Origin: Nocardioides sp. Soil797
GTDB lineage: Bacteria > Actinomycetota > Actinomycetes > Propionibacteriales > Nocardioidaceae
DNA length: 64,000 bases
NCBI GenBank assembly: GCA_001429555.1
Contig: LMSR01000011.1
Coordinates: forward strand, 125,462 to 189,461
Reading direction: 5' to 3'
The position numbers and the translations under genes are program-made. The notes under the pieces were generated by a model. It worked only from the letters and a program-made list of their open reading frames with translations, was not told the origin of the DNA and did no database searches. Each line of letters begins with the position of its first letter. Position 1 is the first letter of the stretch. Shown here piece after piece: positions 49,308 to 56,674 of the stretch.

Positions 49308-51131
49308 ATGCACGATCCTGCCGAGTTCGACGCGTTCTACACCGCCACCCGCGATCGCCTGTTGCTGCAAACCTATGCACTGACCGGAGACCTGCCTGCT
49401 GCCCGCGGTGCGGTTCGTGATGCCTTTGCGGCCGCCTGGCACCACTGGCGCAAGGTCTCACGCCTCGACGACCCCGAGACCTGGGTGCGTCCGCACGCGT
49501 GGACCCACGCCCAGCGTCGTCACACCACCCGCATCTGGCACCGTGACAAGCAGCTCGACGATGAGACTCGCGCCACGTTGGATGCCCTGTCCAAGCTGAC
49601 GTTGCCGCAGCGCAAGGCGCTGCTGCTCACCCACCTGTGCACGGTCAGCATGGAGCAGATGGCCCGCGAGGTCGGCCTGACCGACGACGCTGCCGCCCGC
49701 GAGCTGCAGACCGCCACCGCCCAGTTCGCCCTGCACCGAGACGTGCCCTCGACCTCCGTCCGGGTCCGACTCGAGGCCCTCTCCAGCAGGATCAGCGAGG
49801 TCCGCTTCCCCCGGGCCACGATCATCCGCCGTTCCGGGGCGGCACGTCGCCGCGCCCACACCGCTGGCGGCGTACTCGTGGTGGTCGCGGCCCTGCTCGC
49901 CTCCGGGGCCGTCGTACACCAGGGCAACGGCGCCTCGCCGGCCCTCGGCGGGGTCAGCGCGCACGGCGACTCGTCGTCGACCGAGGTCGATCCGGCCTCC
50001 CGACTCTTCCCCAATGAACTGTTGACCCAGGACCAGGTCGGCGCTCTCTCACCGAGCCGCAAGCTGCGCGTGCGGGCGACCACCGACAACACCGACGGTG
50101 ACGGCATCAACTCCGTCTGCCAGGCCGAGCGGTTCGCGGACCCTGAGGGCCGGGCCGCGCTGGTGCGCACGTTCCGCTTCGAGGGCCAGCCCAAGCTCTC
50201 GGCAGTGCAGAGCGTCGAGCTCTCCGAGGCCCCCGAGTCGGCCCATGCCGCCTACCGGACCACGATGAGCTGGTACACGGAGTGCACCCGGTCCCGCCCA
50301 CAACTGCTGGCCACGCACGCAATCAAGGGCGTCGGGGACGAGGCCGCACTGCTGGTGCTGCGCACCTGGCAGAAACCGGTGCGCACCTACACCGTGGCCG
50401 TTGCCCGCACCGGTTCGCTGATCACCTCGGTCGTACGCCGCTACGAGTCCGACCGGGCCCCCCGTCTGGCCCCGGTGACCGACCTGGCCGCCACCGCGGT
50501 CAATGGTCTCTGCGGCCACGAGGCGGCCGGGGAGTGCGCGAGCAACCCGACCCTGAGCCAGGTTCCCCCGCCGCCCGCCGCACAGGCACCGGGCATGCTG
50601 CAGGAGGTCGACCTGCCACCGGTCAACGGGATCGAGCAACCGTGGATCGGCACGAAACCCGCAGACCCGGCCGGCAACAACACCGCCGCCACCCGCTGTG
50701 ACCAGGCCACGTTCGACGGCAAGGTGATCCGCGCCGCCACCAGCCGCACCTTCGTCATTCCCGAGGCCAAGCTGCCCAAGGCCTTCGGCCTCACCGAGAC
50801 CGTCGGACGCTTCCGCAAGGCAGAGGCCGCACGCGCCTTCGTGGCCGACATCCGCGCCAAGCTGGACGGCTGCGAGAAGAAGGACCTCTCCACCGAGGTC
50901 GTCCGCACCTCCACCAGCTCCACCAAGGACTCCGACCTGACCATCTGGCACCTCACGACCGAGATCTCCGACGAGACGAAGGTGCAGTTCCTGATGGGCG
51001 TGATGCGGCGCGGCAAGGTCGTCGTACAGCTCGGCTTCGTGCCCGACTCGGGCCACTCGATCGACAACGGTGCCTTCCACCAGCTGTCGTTGCGCGCCAT
51101 GGAACGCATCACGAACCTGCCGAAGAAATAG
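49308..51131 (+). CDS. Sigma-70 (ECF, SigE-type)-like domain fused to a membrane-anchored exodomain
   Basis: 607 residues from the ATG at 49308 (MHDPAEFDAFYTATRD). Residues 1-145 match an ECF sigma factor: region 2 (FDAFYTATRDRLL...DAFAAAWHHWRKV), then region 4 (LPQRKALLLTHLCTVSMEQMAREVGL). The recognition helix is altered: DDAAARELQTATAQF stands where the next gene has EGTVKARLSRGR. One helix (about 185-204) crosses the membrane. Residues 205-607 should be outside and hold two repeats, each with a Cys pair (271/326 and 464/522). A TACCGT hexamer 9 bases before the ATG suggests a nearly leaderless transcript. Same-plan exodomain in the gene at 51724. Confidence 0.82.
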   Translation: MHDPAEFDAFYTATRDRLLLQTYALTGDLPAARGAVRDAFAAAWHHWRKVSRLDDPETWVRPHAWTHAQRRHTTRIWHRDKQLDDETRATLDALSKLTLPQRKALLLTHLCTVSMEQMAREVGLTDDAAARELQTATAQFALHRDVPSTSVRVRLEALSSRISEVRFPRATIIRRSGAARRRAHTAGGVLVVVAALLASGAVVHQGNGASPALGGVSAHGDSSSTEVDPASRLFPNELLTQDQVGALSPSRKLRVRATTDNTDGDGINSVCQAERFADPEGRAALVRTFRFEGQPKLSAVQSVELSEAPESAHAAYRTTMSWYTECTRSRPQLLATHAIKGVGDEAALLVLRTWQKPVRTYTVAVARTGSLITSVVRRYESDRAPRLAPVTDLAATAVNGLCGHEAAGECASNPTLSQVPPPPAAQAPGMLQEVDLPPVNGIEQPWIGTKPADPAGNNTAATRCDQATFDGKVIRAATSRTFVIPEAKLPKAFGLTETVGRFRKAEAARAFVADIRAKLDGCEKKDLSTEVVRTSTSSTKDSDLTIWHLTTEISDETKVQFLMGVMRRGKVVVQLGFVPDSGHSIDNGAFHQLSLRAMERITNLPKK

Positions 51132-51218
51132 TTCGGCGAGCCGTGCAACCTGCTCCCCCACCCACGCGTATCCCCGTTCGACAATGAAGGCATCACCGAT
51201 CGGGACAGGGGGACGTCG

Positions 51219-51731
51219 ATGAATGAGCAGGAGTTCGACGACTTCTACACCGCCTCGTTCGCCAGGATCACCGGTCAGGTCTACGCCATGATCGGCAATC
51301 GCGACGAGGCACAGGAGTGCGTGCAGGAAGCCTTCGTGAAGGCGTGGGCGCACCGGCGCAAGCTGGAGAAGGCCGACCACCCGGAGGCGTGGGTGCGCGT
51401 CACCGCGCACCGCCTGGCGATCAGTCGCTGGCGGCGGACCAAGCTCGCCAAGCGGGCCCAGGATCGAGCCGTCTCGGCGCTCACCGTGGCCCCGCCCGTC
51501 GACGAGAAGTACGTCGCCCTGGTCGCGGCCCTCAAGAAGCTCCCGGAGCCGCAACGCCGAGCGCTGGTGCTGCACCACATGTGTGACCTGCCGGTGGCCG
51601 CCGTGGCCCATGAGGTCGGCGCACCCGAAGGCACCGTAAAGGCCCGCCTCTCACGTGGCCGCGATGCCCTGGCCGCGCTCCTCTCAGACAACGAACCGAA
51701 TGGATTCCAGGAAGGAGCCAGCCATGTCTGA
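51219..51731 (+). CDS. ECF RNA polymerase sigma factor, SigE family
   Basis: 170 residues. Region 2 (FDDFYTASFARITGQVYAMI, then CVQEAFVKAWAHRRKL) and region 4 (LPEPQRRALVLHHMCDLPVAAVAHEVGAPEGTVKARLSRGR) are intact, including the DNA-recognition helix. Should direct RNA polymerase to its own promoters. Its ATG follows a GGGACAGGGGGA tract, and it overlaps the next gene by 8 bases. It is a paralogue of the sigma part of the fused protein upstream. Its stop falls inside the start region of the membrane protein at 51724. Confidence 0.92.
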   Translation: MNEQEFDDFYTASFARITGQVYAMIGNRDEAQECVQEAFVKAWAHRRKLEKADHPEAWVRVTAHRLAISRWRRTKLAKRAQDRAVSALTVAPPVDEKYVALVAALKKLPEPQRRALVLHHMCDLPVAAVAHEVGAPEGTVKARLSRGRDALAALLSDNEPNGFQEGASHV

Positions 51732-53112
51732 TCCGATCAAGGACCTCGAGAACTTCAACCCGCAAGGACTCCCCATGGACCCGCTGACGCCTTCCGAGGT
51801 ACGCCGCCGCGGAGATCGTGTGCGTCGCCGGAACAACGGTGTGCTGGCTCTCGGAGCGGCGGCTGCGATCGCCGTGGTCGCCACGTCCGGGGTCTTCATC
51901 AACAACGCCGTCGACAAGGGCCAGGAACCCGCCCCGGCCAGCCCCTCGCAGACCAAGAACGCCGAGCAGGCCGAGATCCCGGCCGACTTCCCACTGGCCG
52001 CCGGAGTCCGGGGTGCCACGGAGACCGACACCGCGGCAATGTCCGGCCTCGACTACTGCGGTGTCACTCCGCTCGCCGACCTGGACCCTGCCGACGTACG
52101 CAGCATCGGGCTCAGCGGTGGCGAGACCTCCATCACCCGCACGCTCTACCTCCTGGACTCCTCGGAGGCCTCGGTCGCGGCGCACGAGGCGATCCTCGAT
52201 GCGGCCGACGCCTGCACCGACGGCGACCCGAAAGACAGCGGCGACGTCGCCATCCACCGCGACGGCGAGGGGTGGCCGGGCAGCACGGTCACCGAGGACT
52301 TCGCCCACGGGGAGAGCACCACCGAACCTTCCGTCGAGGTCGTCAACGTGGTCTCTGCCGGGCCCGCCCTGCTGGTGACCTCGACCATCGGCTCCTGGAG
52401 CGCTGACATCAACGCCGGGGTCGGCTCCGTCCGTTCCGATGACCAGCAGGTCATGCTGGCGATGAACGACTTCGGCGACTACGACGCCCCGCAGACCGAC
52501 ACGTCCAGGGGTGACGACTCCGGTGACACCGGGTCCGGCGCGTCGACGATCCGTGACGACTTCCCGCTCGCCGGCGGATGGCCCGATGACTCGAAGGCCG
52601 AGAAAGGCAAGAACATGGGGCTGCAGGGCCCGAATCGCTCGCTGGCACCCCTCGAGTTCCAGGCCTGCGGCGAGGACTGGCAGGAGCCTGAGTACGCCGA
52701 TAGGTTGCGCGCCGACTGGAACAACGTCGAGGACTACCGCTCACGCCAGCTCACGACGTACGCCGATGCGGACACCGCGGTGGCAGCCGTCGAGAGCCTG
52801 ATCGCCCAGCAGCGGGCCTGCCCGAAGGACCCGGTGCGCGACGACGGGTACGTCAACAACCGCGAGGTGCGCGAGGTGCCCCTCGGTGGCGAGGCGTGGG
52901 CGATCCTGGAACGCGACACCATGGACGGCGCCGACTCCCCCTTCGGTGAGAGCACCCTGGTGGTCCGGGTCGGCAACGCGGTGCTGGTGATCCGTGGGGG
53001 CGGCCACGGCGGCTACCCCTCGGGGGACGGCCAGGCGCAGATCGACGCGATGAACGCGCAGGCCGCCGACGTGATCTCGTCGATGTGCGAGTTCACCGAA
53101 GAGGGTTGCTGA
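51724..53112 (+). CDS. Single-helix membrane protein with two-repeat exodomain; candidate sigma regulator
   Basis: 462 residues; the ATG at 51724 has AAGGAG 6 bases upstream and overlaps the sigma stop. The cytoplasmic N-terminus (about 38 residues, basic just before the helix) is short. One helix lies at about 40-60. The outside part is an internal duplication: DFPLAAG at 88-94 and DFPLAGG at 279-285, each followed by a Cys pair (112/164 and 315/366, spacing 52 and 51). It has no zinc-binding HxxxCxxC anti-sigma motif. Coupling to the sigma gene suggests it holds or signals to that sigma (inference). Confidence 0.8.
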   Translation: MSDPIKDLENFNPQGLPMDPLTPSEVRRRGDRVRRRNNGVLALGAAAAIAVVATSGVFINNAVDKGQEPAPASPSQTKNAEQAEIPADFPLAAGVRGATETDTAAMSGLDYCGVTPLADLDPADVRSIGLSGGETSITRTLYLLDSSEASVAAHEAILDAADACTDGDPKDSGDVAIHRDGEGWPGSTVTEDFAHGESTTEPSVEVVNVVSAGPALLVTSTIGSWSADINAGVGSVRSDDQQVMLAMNDFGDYDAPQTDTSRGDDSGDTGSGASTIRDDFPLAGGWPDDSKAEKGKNMGLQGPNRSLAPLEFQACGEDWQEPEYADRLRADWNNVEDYRSRQLTTYADADTAVAAVESLIAQQRACPKDPVRDDGYVNNREVREVPLGGEAWAILERDTMDGADSPFGESTLVVRVGNAVLVIRGGGHGGYPSGDGQAQIDAMNAQAADVISSMCEFTEEGC

Positions 53113-53153
53113 GCCGCCGGCGTCACCGACCCGCACGCCACCTCGGCGGGTCC

Positions 53154-53224
53154 TCCCGGCGGAAATGGGAACTCCCCGGCCGAAATTTCGGCCGGGGAGT
53201 TCCCATTTCCCCGGGTACCCGGGG
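53154..53224. repeat. Palindromic intergenic element, copy 2 (also bidirectional terminator)
   Basis: A 46-nt perfect palindrome (53163-53208, centre 53185/53186) followed by CCCCGGGTACCCGGGG (53209-53224). This is the inverted counterpart of 6683-6760. It lies between the convergent exodomain gene and sucD. Confidence 0.9.
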
Positions 53225-53232
53225 ATATGACC

Positions 53233-54129
53233 TCAGAGGCTCTTGAGGCCCAGATCGTTCAGAACGGCGCGCATCAGCTCGGCGGTCTCGGACGGCGTCT
53301 TGCCGACCTTCACACCAACAGCCTCGAGCGCTTCCTTCTTGGCCTGCGCGGTGCCGGAGGAACCCGACACGATCGCACCGGCGTGGCCCATCGTCTTGCC
53401 CTCGGGGGCGGTGAAGCCCGCGACATAACCGACGACCGGCTTGGTGACGTTGTCCTTGATGTAGGCCGCGGCCCGCTCCTCGGCGTCGCCACCGATCTCG
53501 CCGATCATCACGATCGCCTTGGTCTCGGGGTCGTTCTCGAATGCCTCGAGGGCGTCGATGTGGGTGGTCCCGATGACCGGGTCACCGCCGATGCCGATGG
53601 CGGTCGAGAAGCCGAAGTCCTTCAGCTCGAACATCATCTGGTAGGTCAGCGTGCCCGACTTCGAGACCAGGCCGACCGGGCCCTTGCCCGCAATGGTGTG
53701 GGGCGTGATGCCGGCGAGCGACTCCTCCGGCGTGATGATGCCGGGGCAGTTGGGACCGATCATCCGGGTGGACTTGCCCTCGAGGTAGGCAACCACCTCG
53801 GCGCTGTCCTGGACCGGCACACCCTCCGTGATCACCACGAGCAGCGGGATCTCTGCGTCGATGGCCTCGATGCAGGCGTCCTTGGTGAACTTCGGCGGCA
53901 CGAAGGCGACCGAGACGTCAGCGCCGGTCTCCTTCATCGCCTCGGCCACGGAGCCGAAGACCGGGAGGTCCTTGCCACCGAGCTCGACCGACGTACCGGC
54001 CTTGCGTGCGTTGACACCCCCGACGATGTTGGCGCCGGACTCGACCATCAGCGTGGTGTGCTTGGCACCCATGCCGCCGGTCATGCCCTGGACGATGATC
54101 TTGGAGTCCTTGTTCAGGTAGATAGACAT
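53233..54129 (-). CDS. sucD: Succinyl-CoA synthetase alpha subunit
   Basis: 298 residues. Works with SucC to convert succinyl-CoA to succinate with ATP/GTP formation. CoA-binding [18 protein letters not shown] near the start, PNCPGIITP in the middle, and the phospho-histidine in [13 protein letters not shown] are all seen. It is 18 bases after sucC on the same strand. Confidence 0.97.
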   Translation of the reverse strand: MSIYLNKDSKIIVQGMTGGMGAKHTTLMVESGANIVGGVNARKAGTSVELGGKDLPVFGSVAEAMKETGADVSVAFVPPKFTKDACIEAIDAEIPLLVVITEGVPVQDSAEVVAYLEGKSTRMIGPNCPGIITPEESLAGITPHTIAGKGPVGLVSKSGTLTYQMMFELKDFGFSTAIGIGGDPVIGTTHIDALEAFENDPETKAIVMIGEIGGDAEERAAAYIKDNVTKPVVGYVAGFTAPEGKTMGHAGAIVSGSSGTAQAKKEALEAVGVKVGKTPSETAELMRAVLNDLGLKSL

Positions 54130-54147
54130 GATTCAGATCTCCGTATC

Positions 54148-55317
54148 TCAGGCGTTCGCCAGCTCGGCGGCCTTGTCGGCCGCACCGTCCATGGTGTCCA
54201 CCTGCGTCACGAGCGGGTGGTTCAGCTCGTTGAGGATCGCGCGACCCTGCTCGACGTTGTTGCCGTCGAGACGGACCACGAGCGGCTTGGTCGCCTTGTC
54301 ACCGAGGAGTTCGAGGGCGCCCTTGATGCCGTTGGCGACCTCGTCGCACGCGGTGATGCCGCCGAACACGTTCACGAACACGGACTTGACCTGCTCGTCG
54401 TTCAGGATCACGTCGAGGCCGTTGGCCATCACCTGGGCGTTGGCGCCGCCGCCGATGTCCAAGAAGTTGGCCGGCTTCACGCCGCCGTGGTTCTCACCGG
54501 CGTAGGCGACCACGTCGAGGGTCGACATGACCAGACCCGCGCCGTTGCCGATGATGCCGACCTGGCCGTCGAGCTTGACGTAGTTGAGACCGAGGTCCTT
54601 GGCCTTCGCCTCGAGCGGGTCGGCCTCCTCGCGGATCTCGAACTGCTCGTGCTCGGGGTGACGCACCTCGGAGGCGTTGTCGTCGAGCGAGACCTTGCCG
54701 TCGAGGGCCTCCAGCTTGTCGCCCTCGAGGCGGGCCAGCGGGTTGACCTCGACCAGGGTGGCGTCTTCCTCGACGAAGACCTTCCACAGGTCCTGGACCA
54801 TCTTGATGGCCTGGTCACGCAACTCGGCCGGGAAGGCGGCCTCGTCGACGATCGCGGTGGCCTTGGCCTCGTCGACACCGGTGAGGGCGTCGATGGCGAT
54901 CTTCTTCACCGCGTCGGGGTTGGTCTTGGCGACCTCTTCGATCTCCACACCACCTTCGACGCTGGCGATGCACAGGTAGCTGCGGTTCGAGCGGTCGAGC
55001 AGGAAGGAGAAGTAGTACTCCTCGACAGGGGGCGTGGCCGGAGTGACCAGCACACGGTTGACCGTGAGCCCCTTGATCTCCATACCGAGAATGTTGGAGG
55101 CGTATTCGAAAGCCTCGTCGGCGGTCTTGGCCAGCTTGACGCCGCCGGCCTTGCCGCGACCCCCAGCCTTGACCTGAGCCTTGATGACGGTGACGCCACC
55201 CAGCTCCTCAGCGGCAGCACGTGCCTCGTCGGCGGTCTCCACGACCTTGCCGAGAGTCGTGGTGACACCGTGCTTGGCGAAGAGTTCCTTCGCCTGGTAT
55301 TCCATCAGGTCTGACAT
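54148..55317 (-). CDS. sucC: Succinyl-CoA synthetase beta subunit
   Basis: 389 residues, ATP-grasp fold. Conserved [50 protein letters not shown] and the [13 protein letters not shown] and [13 protein letters not shown] blocks are present. Forms the ligase with SucD and is the first gene of the sucCD operon. The promoter lies in the 254-base gap shared with the divergent M23 gene. Confidence 0.97.
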   Translation of the reverse strand: MSDLMEYQAKELFAKHGVTTTLGKVVETADEARAAAEELGGVTVIKAQVKAGGRGKAGGVKLAKTADEAFEYASNILGMEIKGLTVNRVLVTPATPPVEEYYFSFLLDRSNRSYLCIASVEGGVEIEEVAKTNPDAVKKIAIDALTGVDEAKATAIVDEAAFPAELRDQAIKMVQDLWKVFVEEDATLVEVNPLARLEGDKLEALDGKVSLDDNASEVRHPEHEQFEIREEADPLEAKAKDLGLNYVKLDGQVGIIGNGAGLVMSTLDVVAYAGENHGGVKPANFLDIGGGANAQVMANGLDVILNDEQVKSVFVNVFGGITACDEVANGIKGALELLGDKATKPLVVRLDGNNVEQGRAILNELNHPLVTQVDTMDGAADKAAELANA

Positions 55318-55502
55318 CCACCCAGTCCTTTTTCTTTATGGTCATAGTCCGGGGATTCCATTGGGCACCCTAGACCCGCCGGACGGATTCGCTCCACTGA
55401 GGGTCTCTGCGTGGGCACGTGTGACTGGTCACTTCCACGCGAAATCTCCGTGAATCTCCAGCAGACTCGGTGACCGTTGTCCACAATGGACGACGCTGCC
55501 GA

Positions 55503-55533
55503 TTTACAACGGGCCGGGGGTGTCCGTTAAAGT
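55503..55533 (+). promoter_or_regulatory. Possible promoter of the M23 peptidase gene
   Basis: TTTACA (55503-55508) and TAAAGT (55528-55533), 19 bases apart, resemble -35 and -10 hexamers. The start codon is 39 bases after the -10. Confidence 0.4.
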
Positions 55534-55571
55534 CTGTTGCTGCTCATCCCCCGAGGTTCAGGAATTGATGC

Positions 55572-56435
55572 ATGGGTAACCACCGAGCTCCCCGTCGCGG
55601 AGCCTCGTCTGCGACTCCGGTGAACTCGGGCGGAACACCTGTCGGCGGCAAGCGCAAGGCGGTCAAGCACGCCGGTTCACGCGGCCCCCTGTTCCGAAAG
55701 CTGCCCTCCGCGCCGGTTCTTCTCGGTGTGGCGGCGCTGACCATCTCGGCCACCGGCGCGGTGACGATCAACCAGACCCAGGTCTCCTCCGCCTCCGCCG
55801 ACAACCTCCCCACCACCCGCGCGGCGAGCGCGCTGACGGGCTCGAGCACCGTCACCACCACCAGCGCCACCGACCAGCGCAAGGAGGCCGTCTCCCGCGA
55901 CTCGCGCCGCGACGCCCTCCAGGACGCCAGCGACCAGAACCTGCAGGCTGCCGCCGAGGCGACCGCCAAGCAGCGCAACGTCGAGCTCCAGAAGCTGGCC
56001 CAGTCTGCTGAGAAGCAGGCGAAGAAGATCGCCCTGAACCTCTGGCAGCTGCCGTTGAGCAACTACCGGTTGACTGCCACCTTCGGTCAGTCCAGCGGTT
56101 TGTGGTCGAGCACCCACACCGGCCTCGACTTCGCGGCCCCCACCGGCACCCCGATCATGTCGGTCACCAACGGCACCGTCACCTCGGCCGAGTACGCCGG
56201 CGCCTACGGCAACCAGGTCATCGTCACCACTGATGAGGGCGAAGAGCTCTGGTACTGCCACATGAACGAGTTCGCTGCCTCCGTCGGCGACAAGGTTCGT
56301 GCCGGTGACGTGCTGGGCTACGTCGGTTCCACCGGCAACGTCACCGGCCCCCACATGCACCTCGAGGTGCGTCCCGGTGCGGGCGACCCGGTCGACCCGT
56401 ACTCCGCGCTCGTCGCCCACGGCCTGCACCCCTGA
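55572..56435 (+). CDS. M23 (LytM-type) cell-wall metallopeptidase
   Basis: 287 residues. A long basic N-terminus, then an uncleaved or signal-anchor helix near residues 48-67 (APVLLGVAALTISATGAVTI), an Ala/Gln-rich coiled-coil-like stretch (about 100-155), and the M23 domain at 160-285. The zinc ligands HxxxD (HTGLDFAAP) and HxH (HMHLEV) are intact, so it should be an active peptidoglycan endopeptidase outside the membrane. Divergent from sucCD. A 20-nt palindrome (56445-56464) lies 10 bases after its stop. Confidence 0.93.
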   Translation: MGNHRAPRRGASSATPVNSGGTPVGGKRKAVKHAGSRGPLFRKLPSAPVLLGVAALTISATGAVTINQTQVSSASADNLPTTRAASALTGSSTVTTTSATDQRKEAVSRDSRRDALQDASDQNLQAAAEATAKQRNVELQKLAQSAEKQAKKIALNLWQLPLSNYRLTATFGQSSGLWSSTHTGLDFAAPTGTPIMSVTNGTVTSAEYAGAYGNQVIVTTDEGEELWYCHMNEFAASVGDKVRAGDVLGYVGSTGNVTGPHMHLEVRPGAGDPVDPYSALVAHGLHP

Positions 56436-56444
56436 GCGGAAACG

Positions 56445-56464
56445 CGTCAGCGGATCCGCTGACG
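56445..56464. terminator. Perfect 20-nt palindrome after M23 gene
   Basis: CGTCAGCGGATCCGCTGACG, an 8-bp stem with a GATC loop. Short terminator or a protein site. Confidence 0.6.
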
Positions 56465-56496
56465 GTGGTCCAGCCATGATTTCGACCAGCAGGCCG

Positions 56497-56555
56497 CTGA
56501 GACCAACGTTTTGGTTGTCTTCTGGGCCGAGACCCAACCAAAATGTTGGACTCAG
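56497..56555. terminator. Long hairpin between convergent M23 and pcrA genes
   Basis: 15-bp arms (56503-56517, 56535-56549; one G-U pair) extended by CTGAG/CTCAG after an A-A mismatch. The core CCAACGTTTTGGTTG is itself AT-rich compared with its surroundings. Confidence 0.7.
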
Positions 56556-56588
56556 CGCGGAACACTGACCGTAGGCGACCGCGTCACC

Positions 56589-56645
56589 AGGTCTCGACAC
56601 GCCGGCCGCGACCTCGCAAGCTCGGGCGCGCGGCTCGCTCGACCA
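56589..56645. repeat. REP-like element, copy 3
   Basis: Starts AGGTCTCGACACG and ends GCTCGCTCGACCA, with GC-rich middle. Related in ends and length to 21966-22006 and 59180-59262. It lies just before the pcrA stop. Confidence 0.6.
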
Positions 56646-56674
56646 GCATCAGAAACTGTTCGGCACTCCGCTTC

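Noticed and set aside
51724..53112. Standard zinc-binding anti-sigma factor
   Set aside because: No HxxxCxxC motif in the 38-residue cytoplasmic part; a role as sigma regulator rests only on coupling and topology.
51219..53112. A phage or defence island
   Set aside because: No integrase, nuclease, toxin or phage structural gene; base composition does not change.
55318..55571. c-di-AMP (ydaO-type) riboswitch upstream of the M23 peptidase
   Set aside because: The conserved ydaO core words are not visible; only promoter-like hexamers were found.
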